The position numbers and the translations under genes are program-made. From Miscanthus floridulus (lineage: Eukaryota; Streptophyta; Magnoliopsida; Poales; Poaceae), in the NCBI RefSeq assembly GCF_019320115.1, contig NC_089591.1:17028502-17092501 (forward strand): 64,000 bases of DNA. The letters run 5' to 3'. Of the stretch, positions 11,323-25,382 are shown in pieces. The first letter of the stretch is position 1. Each line of letters starts with the position of its first letter. The notes beneath the pieces are model-generated. The model was given only the letters and a program-made list of their open reading frames with translations, did no database searches and was not told the DNA's origin.

Positions 11323-14300
11323 TGTAACAGAACCGTCCAATTTATAAGAGCACAAGTATAATAGCAATCATCAAAGCGAATCGAACCATCATACTTGAGC
11401 CCATATAATTCCGGTAGTCCGATGAAATCACGAAGGATCTCAAACCAACCAACATACAGACCAAGATTGTACATGATTCAACATAACAAGTCACATGTTA
11501 TATCACAATTCACAAATGGTTCACAAGTATCTTACATACATCAGGAGTTTCACATAGTTATTACAAACCAAGTTTAAATAGCAGAAGCAAAGTAGTTTGA
11601 CATCAACATCACACTTAGTTCAAATACATGCCAGTACCATGGTCATTTCCAGCAAAAGCATAATAGAGAGGATAACTTAGGACTACCATGCCTGATGGTT
11701 TAGTCCTCATCCATGGTAGGATGAAGGCGGTTCTGATAGTACCCATGATACATGATATCATCTACAACAAGAGGGACTAAACCCTAGAGTACGAGAATGT
11801 ACTTAGCTAGACTTACCCGTCGCAAACCAAAAATAATATGATACCAAGGAGTATGCAAGGCTTTATCGGTGGAGTTAGCTTGATAATATTTTGTATAAAA
11901 GCTTAAGTAACATAACTTGGAGATTTAATATCTTTAACATCAAATTGAATACCTATTCAAGTAAGCATCTCTAGATTAGCACCTATACTAGAGCAATCAC
12001 TTGATTAAGCTAACAAGCATTAGTAACCATATCCGGTATATTAATTTGAGCATCATCATAACCATCAAGTTCCATCAATTATTGCTACATTGCCGCTGCT
12101 CATGTCAAGTTCTCACTATCCGGGAGAGATGACAACTCGGATTGATTCCAACTAGTTGGAGAGTTATTCCTAACACAAACCCATACTTCCACTGTTGGGG
12201 TTGCATCGGGTCACCTTTGATACAATTTAGGTATAGTCGTGGGTCCAAACAGCGCCGCACCCTCAGGGATACTACTAGTCTGCTAAGAAGTTCAGGCCTA
12301 GCCTTGCCCTTGGACTCACACCACTGGCTCCCCACACATCCTTACTTCCTCTAGTGTGCGCACTTTCACTTACCGGGTCCCGACCTGAGTTGAGCTACTC
12401 GGCTTCGTGGTCAGAATGACTTATCCAGCCAACTAAGTGTTAGGCATGCGTTCAACATGACATGAGGACGTACAGTGAATCGGTCCTTAACTGACACAGA
12501 TGGGGATAAATAGGCACCAAGACCTCCATGCCTTGTTGTTTCTCTATCATAATCCCGTCCGATCTCCTTTTTATTCATCAACATATGGTTATTTCCACGA
12601 TAGCAATTATAGCCAACCAGTGACCAAATATCTACCTGTATCTCACAGGTGATAGGAAATCACCTGACTTCTACCAGGACTAAGCCTGGCTAAGCATATA
12701 TTTGAGCCTAGACCTACATAGGATTCAAGATATATTTATCTAGACAAGGAAAGTATATGCAAGTAAGTGGTTCCAATCAACCCTTAGTACTTAATGCATC
12801 AACATAAAAGGACTCAAGTTGATATTTAGAAAACATAGGAGGCTTAGAATGCTCTAGGGCTTGCCTTTCAGAAATGAGGATGGTTGGTGGTCAGGACACT
12901 CTGGAAGATCTTCCACGTTGACTTCCTACCGCCTGAACCTCCTTCTCCTAGGCTGCTTGCTGCTCCTCCTGACGCTTGGGTTTGAACTCGAGTAGCGTCA
13001 CTCCTTCCGGGGAACCTATTGCATGCCTATGCACAAATGAGTATCATGAATGCATAGGACATGAGATGACATGATAAATTGTATATACATGAGCATGGTT
13101 ATCTGCAAGATGTATGATAAGTTTAACATTCGTTGACCAAGTAGATGTATTACTTTCATCTAGTTGATCTTTACTAAGTAGGTGCATACCTCTTCTATAG
13201 TACAAGAAACATACACTCACCAAGTTCTAGTAACCTAAGGTAAAGTTGTTCATCATTTGTAAGAGGCTTAGAATCTGCAGCTAACAACTAATCTCAAATA
13301 GCCTAAGCATCTACACAAGCATCACATAAGACAAACAATTACAATTTGACTTAGTCATTTCCTGGACTGTAAACAGCAGCTACTTATTTTGGTCATATCT
13401 GGAGTTCTACTCAACCAAATACTATGATCTTGGACTTTCTGGAAAGCCTATAAAACTTCCTACAACTTTCTTATAGTCATCTCAAGATTATTCAATGGCT
13501 ATCAAGGTCAAACAAAGCAATTCCCCAGATCTGTCCAGAAATTCCAGAGAATAGGCATTTCTGGAGACCAATTTCCAACAACTATAACTCTCAAACCATT
13601 TAGACTACTGCCATGAAAATTGGACACAAGCAAGATAAGTAAGTTATCTACAACTTTGTTATTGGCAAGATTTACTAGGAAACATCATTTTACCCATGCA
13701 ATTTACTTAACAACAGAAACTATCCAAAACAGTCACTAAAATTGAATTATAGAGCAATTAATATTTCACTGCATACAAGCAATCAAATTTTGGCACAATC
13801 AATGGTACCAACAGTTCATAGACATCATATACACTTTAGAAAACATAATGGTCAAGCTCAAATAAATTATTTAAATGCCTTTATTAATTTATTTGGACAC
13901 TAAGGTGAAATAAGGAACATATATCAAAAGTGCATAGTAAATTCTAAGAAAACTACAGTAGCCTACATATGACCCCAATAGTCTACTGCACAAATTTCAT
14001 GTCATTTGGATAAGTATAGCCATCTCTACAAAAATGACAAGTTGAATAGGCTTATTTTAGAAAAATAGTTTAGCCTAGTGAAAAGTGTCAAACAATAGAT
14101 TTCACATTTTTCTTACTTTCATCCTAGCACAATAACACTGTGTAAAAATTTGCATGATCATTAGTTATGTATTTTTACCCCATTTATTTTCACTACAAAC
14201 TAGCAATTAATCAAGGTTAAATAGGAAGACCATATTGCAAGTATACCTACTATAGGTTTAGCATTTTTTCTAGCTAGAGCATGTCAACACAAGACCAGTA

Positions 14301-16324
14301 AAATTGGAATGACAATTTTACAAGATGGAAACAACTTTAAAAGCACTTATCCAGCTCAATTTAATTCTCTCAGAAAAATATCCCAAACAGTAGTTTTCAT
14401 ATTTTTATCAAATATTACACTTCATGATGAATCCAACAAAATTTGGTTCACTCAATTTGGACACTCCTAGCTCTAGATATGAATTTTTGAAGTTTGAATC
14501 AATTTCTAAAAAAATAAAGGAAACATTTAAAACTGAAATCACTTACGTGTACCTAGCTCACTACACCTGCTGCAACTGACTGCTGGGCCCCGCAGGTCAA
14601 TGGGCCCCACATGTCATCGGCACAGAAGTAGAGGATGGCGCTGATCGGCGAAAAGCTCACCGACGATGAGGTCTCCGACGAAACCCTAGGCACCATCGTG
14701 TTCCTCTCATCAACCCGCACCTAAGGGTACCCTAGGTTGGATCGGTGGCTCACCGGAGCAAGCTCACCGACGAGCATGGCGGACGAGGGTGGTCGCATGG
14801 TGGCACGCCGACCATCTCCAGCCACGGCAGGCTCTACCAAGGACGGTCCTACCTCTACGGTGACCTAGCATAGTTCTAGAGCAAGATCTGGCCACTGGTG
14901 GAGCAGTGAGGAAGCCTGACCGTGTGCATGGAGGCATGGTGGTGCCCAGTGCACACGACAGGGCTCTCCATTCTAGCTAACCAATAGCGAGAGGTGGGTC
15001 TCCATCTTTGTGGTAGGAGCTAGCTTTCCTAGCTATGCATAAACATCTTTGAGTGGGGGATGATGAGACCTAGGGGTTGTTGTCCGCGGTGAGCTCGAGC
15101 TTGCGGCCATGGCAGGCATGGCGGGAGCAGCGCTGCATTCCCGCAGTGATGATATGGTAGCATCTATCCTAGCGCCGGCCTGAGTAGCAGTGACCTAAGG
15201 CAACTACGGACCGGACGATAGAATGGCATGAGATGAAGTGGAGCGGCCTGTCCACGGTGAGCTCATGCTTGGCAGCGCACCACTGGCCATGGCAGCTACG
15301 GCAGCGCAACAATGTGGCCTTACCGGTGCTCATCTAGTGGCGCTAGCTGCTTGGGAAGGTGGAGAAGGTGATGGCCGAGTGGTGTGCACGAGCAATCAGA
15401 CAATAGCCCTACGGTGGCAGCGAGCGAGCAGTGGCAAAGGTCGACAGCAATGGTGAGAGCGAGAGCAAGAGCGAGGGAGTGAGCGCGAGTGAGAGAGAGT
15501 GGCGGCGTCATGTGGTTTTGCTGCCCGCCTTGGCCTTACGCATAGGGCCTAATGCCGATACGGACAGCCTCCATGCGTCGGCCATGGCCAAACACCGGTT
15601 GGCCATGACGCTACACGCAGCGCCGGTTCAGACACCACTGTACCTGACCGACGAAGCAAGTTCAAGCGATCAGTCCTCCTAATCCGTGGCTATTTAGCAA
15701 AAATTTCCTTAATAAAAATTGTAGAGCTACATGTAAACTCCAACTTTGCTTCTATGGGTTTGATCTAGATCACCATGGTTTTCAAACTACATTGCATCAA
15801 AGAGGAGTAGGATGAAATTGAAAGTCATTCCAAGACTAGAAAAATTCTAAGTTCCCAAAATAGTATTTTCTTGCTACTTGTGAGCTATTTTTGAGCATGC
15901 TATGCACTGAATTAGGTCTTGGCCCAAAAATGAAAGTTGTTACTCTAGTAAAGTAGTACAACTTTTCTTAAGGGTGCACTGCCATGCAAATAGTCTATGC
16001 TATAGTTCAACTTTGGTCAAAGTAGGATCATGAAAATTGGAGTTTCTAGAATAAGTATGACTTGGGGGCTGTTTTGGTCCATGTCATGAATACCAAACCT
16101 GTTCCATGTACCATCCTAAGTGTGTCTAAGGTGTTTTAGTGATCAACATCAACCACTTGCCTTAACAAGCAGGACCATAAAGCATACACACTGTTGCAAC
16201 ATAGAATAACAAAGGTATGTTTCATATGAATGTTTCATATGTTTATGATCGTATATGAATGAATGATGTTTATGCTCATGCAATGCAAGTGCAAAAGTGC
16301 AAGCCTAATACCTAGGGTGTTACA
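11323..16324 (-). repeat. Element B 5' LTR, about 5.0 kb
   Basis: On the minus strand it starts TGTAACACCCTAGG (16324) and ends CTGTTACA (11323). The whole LTR matches the plus-strand LTR at 18304-22959 in inverted orientation. Shared blocks include the TTTGACCAAAGTTGAACTAT segment, the 'ttaaggac' block (12480/21800), the GTACTC hairpin block (11787-11804) and the terminal segment. A GC-rich part lies at 14570-15690. The open frames there (15238-15456, 15431-15682) are not conserved as proteins in the other copy. Confidence 0.8.
11787..11804 (-). other. Conserved LTR hairpin block, element B copy
   Basis: An inverted repeat GTAC...GTAC with flanks resembling those at the equivalent place in LTRs F, I and K (TAAGTCT... 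then GGGTTT...CCC). It is about 465 bp from the LTR's 3' end. In this copy the stem is five base pairs on the minus strand. Confidence 0.45.
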
Positions 16325-18303
16325 CCATGCACCCAGTGCACCCCTCTAGGGTAAATCCTCTCACTATGTCCAATATCACCGAAGAAACAGGTCAAGGCAA
16401 GGAATATCTCCAGAACTCCTCAATCACCACCACCCACATAGGATTCAATGCTCCCATTGTGCCAACCTACCATCTACCTCATGGGGAAGCCTAATGGCCA
16501 ACCCCAATCCACCAACCACATCACCATCCAACCATCACATCATGGAATAAGGCATATATGTAATAATGATGGAAGTAAATGCAAGCAAGAAGGTAGGCAA
16601 AATATTAGTGTGAGTGTGAAGCTAGGTTATCAGGGTGAAGAGATTTCGATCAAGGCAATCAAGGCTTAGGCTAGCATGCATCACATAGACTAGCAAAGGA
16701 ATAAATATAAAGCGCTAGCAATTCTACTTGCAATGACTAATAGGATTCTCTAAGATAAGGTGCTACCATGACACATGTGATGTCGAGGAGATAGTGGTAC
16801 ATGTCTCCAAAAGTCAGAGTTGTCCTCCATCAGGGTCCAACACTTCTAGGTGCATCAGTTGGATCCATCCGAGTTCGAGTCATCGCTATGCAAAGAAAAG
16901 ACCAAGAATGGCCACCAATAAGAAGCAATAAAACCACATCAAAACTGACACAAGAGGACTCAAGAACTGCACTAGGAGGTAGAGCATGGTTTTAGAAAAA
17001 TGATGAAACTAGTTTCATAATTTTTAGAGCTGAGATGAATTTGCTATGAATTTTTAAAGGTGGCAAGGTTTTTTTAAAATAGATAAATGTAAAAGGGCTA
17101 GGGATCAAGTGGGCTCTCGGTCTACTGTAGCCCAAGCAAGAGGCAACCTGGTGAGTGTGAGCTAGGCCATATGGCCGAATTTCACCCGGTGCTGCACAGG
17201 GAAGGAAGGAAGGGGTTTGGGCTCTAGGTGGGCCAAAATGGATCCTATGCTTGGCTTTTTGCTGGTCTTCCCCAAACTATCGCACATCACCTGGGTAGGC
17301 AGGGTGGAGTGCCCTTAGGAGCTCGATGTCAAGACCATAGGGGGATCGCCAAGCCCATGGCGTGTAAGGTCGACATCTGCTCATGTGGGGTCTAGGGCAA
17401 AGCGCCTAGAGCAGCATGGTGGTGACAAGCCATGCTCGTGCTGTGCCTTCATGGGCTCAATGAGGGACTATGTTGTCATGGTCGTGGGTGACCGATGGTG
17501 GCAGCTCTATGTTGCTGGACCAGACCACATGCGGTCAACCCACAACTGTTTGGTGTGCATTGGTCCAGGGATGGGCTGTGCTCTTAGACGGTGGCTAGGT
17601 AGGCGGGCAACCAAAGACAGGGCATGGTGATGGCTTGTGATGGTCTCTAGGCTTCACTCCTCTTTTTAGCAGAAAAGGGAACTGGAGATGAACGCCTCGT
17701 TCCTAGCACAACTGTGCACGTGCATGAGACGGCGAGTCCGATGACTGGTGGTGGCACCAGTTATGGCATGTGTCTTGCCCTAGCAGGCTTGCTGGAGCTC
17801 GGTGAGGTCCAGCTTGAGCCTTGGGTCAGTGGTCATGGTCGCGAGTGCGATGGCGGTGGGCGACATCATGGTGCTCGACGTTGCCTGTAGCGACCGGTGG
17901 TGATAGCAGGGCTCTAGCCATGGCTGTGGGTGGCTAGAGGCACTCATGCATGGTGTATGTGTGTAGGTTCAAGGCCAAGGCAAGCCATGCTCTATGCGGC
18001 AGCGCTTGACCACTCGGGTGCATGGATGCTGTGGCTTAGCCTGTGGGTGTGTGTGTGTGTGCGTAGCACCACGACGGTGCATGCAAGAGCAGTGGCTATG
18101 TGCTAGGATGGTAAAGGTCTAGGCTTGTGTCCATGAGGAGCCATGCTCATGTGTGGGTGGGCATGGAACATCCCATGACACGCCAGAAGGCCATGTTGGC
18201 ATGGGGACAGAGCTGGCGTCGAATGCCAAGGCAAGCAGGCAACAAAGCTATGGCCGGGCGTGTCATCCCTATGTCGCTGTGTGCTACCCATGTGCATAAT
18301 GGT
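16325..18303 (-). repeat. Element E LTR, left part (interrupted by K)
   Basis: This 2-kb segment lies between the outer edge of B's LTR and the outer edge of K. It runs from AT-moderate (16325-17100) to GC-rich (17140-18303), and the GC-rich character continues at 22960 after K. The joined order AT, GC-rich, TATA, AT matches a minus-strand long LTR. A (GT)n run is at 18044-18061. No protein-coding gene is supported; frames such as 16448-16669 and 18127-18378 look random. Confidence 0.5.
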
Positions 18304-21300
18304 TGTAACACCACAGTGTTAAGCATTGCAATTGGCACTTGCATTTCAAGAGCACAAGCATCATCCAAGAATTCATGAGCATGAGCATGTAAAGTTTTAT
18401 TTCATTCACCTTCTCTTTATCATGTGTGATGTTGCTTATATACTTACATATGGTTGTGATCATGTGTGACCAATGTGAGAGATGGTTGTGAGGTCACAAA
18501 AACACCTTCGACATATCTAGGATGGGAAATGGAACAATGATTGTATTCATGACATGGGCCAAATTTGCTTCTAAGTCCTAGTTTACTCATAATGTCATTT
18601 TTCATGATCCTACTTTGACCAAAGTTGAACTATAGCATAGATTGTTTGCATGGTAGTTCACCCATAATAAAAGTTGTAGATTATCTTATGTGGAACAAAC
18701 TTTGTTTAAGGGTCATGAGCTAATTCAGTGCCTAACATGGTCAAATAGGGCCCACAAGAATCAACAAAATGTTGTTTTGAGACTTCAAAATTTTGCTAAG
18801 TCCAGAAGCTGTTTTCAGTTTCAATGTGACCTACTTTGGAGCATTGTAACTTGCAAACCATTGAGAATTTGATGGTGGCTCCGAAAACAAAATTGTAGAT
18901 CACATGTAGCTCTACAACTTTCACTACTATAGTTTTCGCTAAATCGCCATGGATTAGGAGTAATATCACCTTGAACTTGCTCTATCAGTCGCTCACTATA
19001 GCTCTAAATAGGATGATTTCAAACCGCTTGGTGGCTGACCGCGCGCAGGGGCGAGCCACCGTGTGGTGCCCGCATGTCGGCGCCAGCCTCGCATTGCCGT
19101 GCCAAAGTGGAGAGAAGAGGGAGGCGACACTACTGCTCTCTCCCATTCTCACTCTCTTGCCCTGCCTCTCTTGCTCTCACCCCCGCTAGAGCTGAGCCGC
19201 TCCGCCATCGCCACCACTGTACCTCCACCGTGCTTGTACGCCAACCACACCACACCACTATCCAATCCATCTCGCCCATAGCTCTGCTTTGATGTGCTCC
19301 ACCTCATCGAGTCGCTAGCACCACTGTTTGAGCAAGGGTGAGGACACATTGCGCGTCGCCGGCGCCGCCATGCCCATGGAGCATCATCGAGCTCATCGTG
19401 GCTAGCCCTATCCGTTGTTCGTCCTACCTCTTTCTTCCTTGGTCCATCGTCATCTTAGGTCATAGAAGCTCACGCCGTAGCCAGTTTAACTACTACCGCT
19501 GCTGCCGTGCAGGAGGCACGCCCGCCATGGCTACGAGCTCAAGCTCGTCGTGGTCGGCACCAACTAGACCCCGTCTTCCCTGTCCTATGTTTGTCTCCAC
19601 ACCACCATGGCCCATAGCACCTTCTCCTATGATGAAGATCCATCACTAACCATCGTCTTGTCAGAACATCAAGCGTCGTCACGTGCGTTGTGCGCCACCA
19701 TGCTGCCATGCACATGGCCAGAGCTCACCACCACTTCACCGTGGCTTGATCCGCACCATAGAGCTCCGCTCGGGTTTGTAGAAGCTATAGCCGTGCTTGC
19801 TTGGTCACATCTTTGCTGGAGTTGGCGAGTCCACCACTGCGCACCACCGCTGAGCCACCATGCTCGCCTAGCGAGGTCGCTCTAGTGATGCTGCTGAGTC
19901 AATCATATGTATCAGTTGATGCGCAAGAGTGTGGGGAACACAATGCCGATGACCTCGCCGTCGACGAGTTTGTCGCCGGTCAGGCCGTGCCCCTACTCTA
20001 TGTGTCTGTTACGTGGGGTCACAGTTGACCACGGCTCCTGCTGTTAGCCGCAGTGGGTGTATAGACCGGGTGTATGTAATATATTTTGGATTTTTGACTG
20101 ATTTTCTTTATTTGTTTTCATAGATTTTGAATGCAATCTTGCAAAAATCATATCTTGAGCTAGGAGTATCCAAATGGAGTGAAGCAAATTTTATTAGCTT
20201 TATATTGAAATGTACTATATGATAAAAATATCAAACTTGCTATTTGGAGTAGTTTTTTGTCTGAATTAAATGAAGCTAGTAAAGTGCTTTTAAATTTGTT
20301 TCTATCTTGTAAAATGCATAATTTGAGCTAGGGAAGTGTTAAAATTGTGATTCCAATTTTGTTGGTCTTGTGTTGACATGCTCTAGATAGGAAAAATACT
20401 AAACCTATAGTAGGCATACTTGAAACATGCCTTACTATTTAACCTTGATTAATTGCTAGTTTTTGGTGAAATTAATTGGGGTAGATATACATAACTTATC
20501 ATCATGAAAAAATTTACAAAGTGTTCTTGTACTAGGATGAAAGTAGAAAAAATATGAAATCTATTGTTTGACATGTTTCACTAGGCTAAACTATTTTTGT
20601 TAAAATAAGCGTATGGAACTTGTCATTTTTGTAGAGGTAGCTGCACTTATCCAAATGGCATGAAATTTATATAGTAGACTATTGGAGTCATGTTTAAGCT
20701 ACTGTAATTTTCTTAGAGATTATTGAGCACTGGGAATAATTATCCTTTAAATCACCCTATTATATAATGAAATTAATAAATGCACATAAGTAAATTATTT
20801 GGGCTTGAACATGATGTTTTATATGGTGCTTGTGATGCATATGATCTATTGATATTAGTAGTTGTGCTTGGAATTAATTGGTTATAGGCAGCTAGTTAAT
20901 TATTGCTTTATAATTCAACTAGATGGTTGCATGAGTAGTTTCTGTTGTAGTGACAAATTCATGATGATAATAATATTTTCTGTGAAACTTGTCAATAAGA
21001 AAGTTGTAGAAAATTTTATAAGCTTTCTAGAAAGTCCAAGATCATATTATGTGGATGTGTAAAACTCCAGTTATGGTCAAAACAAGTGGATGTTGTTTTG
21101 CAATCTAGAAATTGTTTAAATGGAAATTTGTTTAATTACTAGAGAGGAGATATGCACCTACTCAGTAAAAGAAAATTTAACTTGTTATCACTTTAATACA
21201 TTACTGTTAATGACACTTGTGAGTATGCATTATATCATATCACATCATCTATGCCATTATCTATGCATCCATGATATCTTATTTCATGCTCATACATGTA

Positions 21301-22959
21301 GGATCGCCCGAAGGAGTAACCCTACTTGAATTCAAAGAAGAGGCAGAGGAGAATCAGTAGACACCACAGCTAGTGGCTCCCGAAGGTTAGGAGCTAGCTA
21401 CTGAGGAACTTTCGGAGTGCCCTAACCACCGACCCACTTCTTTCCTAAAAGGCAAGCCCCTGGAGCATTATAAGCCTTCTATGTTTTATAAAATATCACT
21501 TAAGTCCTTTATGTTTGATGCATTAGGTTATAAGAGTTGGTTGGAAACACTTGATGCATAGAACTACCTTGTCCAGAAATATACATTGAGCCCTATGTAG
21601 GTCTAGGATCAAATATTTGCTTAGCAATGCATAGCTCGGTAGAAGTCAGGTGATTTCCTATCACCTGCGAGATAGAGGTGGACACTGAACCACGGTTGGC
21701 TATATTTGCTATCATGTAAAAGAACCATGGGATATTGTAAATTGAGGCTAGACATAGTCTATGTTGTAGGTTGACTCATGTGATTCCGTCTGTGGCGATT
21801 AAGGACTGTATCGTTGTTGGTCCTCGGTCATTTTGAACGCATGCCTCTCACTTAGCTGGCCGGATAACTCATTCCGACCACAAAGCTGAGTAGCTCAACT
21901 CAGGCTAGGCCTCGTTCTATTAGAGTGCACATAGTGGTGGTAGTAAGGATGTGCAGGGAACTAGTGTGAGGCCAAGGGCAGGTTAGAGTCTTGATTGACC
22001 TGGCATCCCATAGTGTCCCTAATTGTGCGGCGGTGATCGAACCTGTGAATTGGACCTAAGTTGTACCAAAGGTGACCTAAGGTGACCGTTGATCTGGTCT
22101 ACCTTGGTTTGTATTAGGAATACTGCCCAGCTGGTTGCAATTAATTCGAGTCACCATCTCTCTCGGATAGTGAGAAACTTGACTGAGCTTCCTTCTACCA
22201 TAGTGATAATGGCATGTGGAATGGTTCTGAGAATGATATAATAAACTGCTATGGTTACTATTGTTTTGTCACTATGGATATACCACATGTTTGGCAAAGG
22301 TTAGTTGCTAATCTATAAATGAATAGCTATAATTAACTAACTTGATGACCGAATTATAAAATGTATAGCTCAACTAGTAGCTTTTATGCAAAATGTTGTC
22401 AAGCTAGGTCCACTTATAAAGCCTTGCATGATCCTTGGAGTCACTTTATTTTTTATTTATGATGGGTAAGTCTAGCTGAGTGTCTTCTTGTACTTAGGGT
22501 TTATTTCCCACTTGTTGTAGATAACATAGTCTTTCATGGCTATTGTAAGAATTGCTTCTATCTCGCTATGGAAGAGGAGTAAGCTAGGGCAAGGTGCTTC
22601 TATTTATATATCTAATCTATGATGCTTTTGGTGGGTTGTGATCACAGACTGGTAAGTATTTGAACAATGGTGTGAGATGTTGGTTTAAAAACTACTTTGC
22701 TTCCGCTACTACTTTATTTAAACTTGGTTTGTAATAACTTTAATTGTACTCTTATGTATGGCAATGTATTTGTGAACTCTATATAACATGTGGCTTGTAT
22801 GTTGAATCATGTACGATCTTGGTTGTATGTTGGCGATGAATTGAGACCCTTCGTGGTACTCGACGGACTACCGGGTTTATATGGGCTCAAGTATGATAGC
22901 GTGACCGCTTGTGGGTACCATTGTACTTGTGCTCTTATAAATTGTGTGATTCTGTTATA
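18304..22959 (+). mobile_element. K: solo LTR of the element-B family, plus orientation, 4656 bp
   Basis: Starts TGTAACACCACAGTG and ends TTCTGTTATA (TA in place of CA). It aligns along its length with the complement of the B LTR. There is no primer-binding site after its end, and the following sequence returns to the GC-rich host LTR (E), so it looks like a solo LTR left by unequal recombination. The flanking five-mers are ATGGT (18299-18303) and ACGGG (22960-22964), which match at three of five positions, a weak target duplication as expected for an old insertion. Confidence 0.7.
22478..22495 (+). other. Conserved LTR hairpin block, K copy
   Basis: Reads GAGTGTCTTCTTGTACTT after GGGTAAGTCTAGCT and before AGGGTTTATTTCCC. 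Same order and flanks as the B, F and I copies, about 465 bp from the LTR 3' end. The stem survives here only through G-U pairs. Confidence 0.4.
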
Positions 22960-24925
22960 ACGGGGCTAGGCCATGTGGTGACTAGTGGTTGGCCACCGAC
23001 GCGACATCACGCCCCTATAGGGAGGGTACACCAGCACAAAGGCCGAGATAGGCATGGACAAGATGGACTCAGTGATAAAGGAAGGAGCTTGGGTGCTTGG
23101 GGCTCACCAATGGGCTTGTCAGCGGTGGGTAACGTGGTGCTAGGAGTGGGCGAGGCCACGACAATCATGTGAGGCAAGCTAAATGTCATGGCTCCGTTCT
23201 TGGTACAGGCCGGCATGGTGCAAGTTGAACGAGGCGATGCTGATCTCATGGTCATGGACATCATGTGGATGGTGTTCTCTTCAGCATGACCTTGGCGATG
23301 AGGTTGGCTTCAGGGGTGGCATCACGGTGCTTGGCTTGGCGTCATGGTCACCATCAACTCCAGCGGCGGCTTAGGGTGGGAGATCATGCGATGCAGGAGG
23401 CTCAGCATGGACAGGTTGCATCCACTAGTGCGGTGTCCTAGTGAGGTCATGGCTGCTGGGTAGGAAGGCATGTGGCTTTGGCGGGTGGCAGGATGCCCAT
23501 CATGGCCACTCTGTCGTTGCAATGCGAAGGCGGTGATGTGGTCTCTGAGCAATGTGGCGGCTTAGCGATGAGGCCATCGTGGCTCGTGAGCGATGATGTG
23601 ATTCAAAGGCGCCACTAGGGTCATGGTGCCACTATGCTGAGGGGAGGCCATGGCTGGCACTAGGTTGGCTTGACGGTGTCGCAGCTATGGCATTTCTAGG
23701 AAGAAGGTAGAGAGGGTGGAGGAGTCCTATGGTAGCTGGGTGGTGGGAGATGGCAAGGAGGGTGATGGCTAGGGGGTTTTATAGATGGGGCGACTAGAAT
23801 TCGTGAGGTGGGGAGCATCTAGGGGACGGTGGTGATCCTTGCCAGTCATGCCATGGGGACACGCGGTGGACATCCAGGTGCTTGGACCTGGGAAGCTATG
23901 TGAAGGCAAGGTTAGGGCACGGGTCGCTATGCGGTCAAGGGTGCATCATGGGTGGTCCAGGGCCTAGGGTACGGCTAGGCAGGCCCGTGATGGCATGTGT
24001 GCCTGCGATAGGAAATAGAGCGGTTGTGCTCCTTCCAAGACGGAAAGCAGGGAATGGCTTTTGGCCAAAGCAAAGAGGAGACGGTGTTGTATGATGGGGT
24101 GATAGGAGGAAATGGCGTCCTCGGATCTGGTTCGCTCCTTGCAGCTGACGTGCGGGCCATCTTAGCCATGCAAGAGCAGTGGCTTTGCCTCCCTACGTGT
24201 GCCACGTGCGTGAGTGGAAGCAGGTGACGCTTCTACATGCTGTGCTTGTGAGGTGGAGATGGGGCTACTTTGGCTAGTCTAGGCTCGCTGGAGCTAGGCC
24301 TTTAGCTAGGAGAAGGAGGGCTAGCTACTGCCTATGCCCACATTGGGCTAGAAGAGAGGAAGGCCAAACTAGGCTGGAGGAGAGGAAGGCCAAACTAGAC
24401 TAGAGGGAGATATAGAGAAAGGAGGCCTACTTCAAATGGTTGAGTCAAAAGCCAGGAGGTAAAGGAGATAGGGTTCCTCCTATTTGCTCATAGGGATCTC
24501 TAGGAGAGGGCTACCTCCAAGCACAATAGAACAACCAAATCACACATGCATCTTCGCTAAACATGGTGCACAATTATTTGTAAACTCAATTTGAAGGAGA
24601 TGAGAGAGGGCTAGCATTTTCGTTTTAGGAAATAACAAATCATGCGTGTGGGTTGCATGTTGAATTCGAGTGCGGCTCGAATTCAACCAAGGTTTTAATT
24701 TTTCCTCAAAAACATTTTATTTGAAAACACATGTCACATAGGTGATCAGTCTTCATGACAAGCAGTACATTGTAAAACATTTTGAAGCTTAGAGTTTGAA
24801 TTTGGGGTGGGAAGGGAAAACATTTTACTTGAGTTTGACCTAACATTTACATGCAACACACATTCAAGCAAAAAAATTTAAAAAGTTGGGATTTTTAGGT
24901 TGCACAAAAAATCTAGGATGTTACA
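22960..24925 (-). repeat. Element E LTR, right part
   Basis: Ends GGATGTTACA (24925), i.e. TGTAACATCC on the minus strand, the usual start of this LTR superfamily. A GC-rich block at 22980-24300 is followed by an AT-rich U3-like end. The TATA box at 23777-23783 has the same context as in LTR A. The C-rich CCTACACCCC right after the end could be a polypurine-tract complement, which would make this a 3' LTR, but that is not certain. Frames 22909-23172, 23007-23264 and 23975-24205 are not supported as genes. Confidence 0.55.
23777..23783 (-). promoter_or_regulatory. TATA box of element E LTR
   Basis: The minus strand reads TATAAAA in CATCTATAAAACCCCC, about 1.1 kb from the LTR start, the same arrangement as LTR A. 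Confidence 0.45.
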
Positions 24926-25382
24926 CCTACACCCCAAACGAACATGGGGGATTACAAGGGACAGAAAGGGCTGTCACTAGCTGCCACCTACCACCTCAAC
25001 CGTGGAGAGGGACAATGCATTCACATGCCTCTCCATACCCAAGCACCATGCTTGTGTATACAGAAAATACCTAAATCCCCTTGGGTCCCTGATCTTACGG
25101 ATCAATAGGTAAAGGACTTGGGCACACCTGATGGCACGATGAACCGCCACCTCAACTTAGCTCTAAACCCGATTATATAAGTTATATGAGTGGTTAAGAA
25201 TAAACTTAAGTATGCTACTTTCATGACATACAAACTATAGACTAGTTCATATATCAAGATCATAACACAATAACTATACTCTAGTTCATAAGTATGACTA
25301 TAATTATAATATGAGAGCATAGCTTTGGAAGAACTCATATTTCTATTCATACCCAAAGGTCTCTTCTTCTAAGGAGCAAAGC
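24926..25382. other. Unassigned 457-bp segment between E and G
   Basis: AT-moderate sequence with no recognisable domain. It could be the interior of E, interrupted by G at 25383, or target DNA. The minus-strand frame 25102-25356 is Tyr/Leu-rich, matches nothing I know and is probably chance. Confidence 0.3.

Larger units (their letters stand above)
9311..16324 (-). mobile_element. Element B (right part): Ty3/gypsy-type retrotransposon with a 5-kb LTR
   Basis: A 5' LTR (11323-16324), a degraded tRNA-Met primer site and about 2 kb of interior with a decayed extra ORF are seen on the minus strand. The interior stops at 9310, where A's 5' LTR begins, so A is inserted in B and the rest of B should lie left of the window. 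The five bases after A (AACAA) are the candidate target duplication, but the partner is not visible. Confidence 0.7.

Noticed and set aside
16448..18378. Possible host gene in the GC-rich spacer between B and K
   Set aside because: Frames are short, on both strands, without splice-consistent extension or motifs; composition matches the GC-rich promoter part of long LTRs.
18304..22959. K and B as the two LTRs of one element
   Set aside because: They are in opposite orientation, so cannot flank one element; K lacks a primer site after its end.
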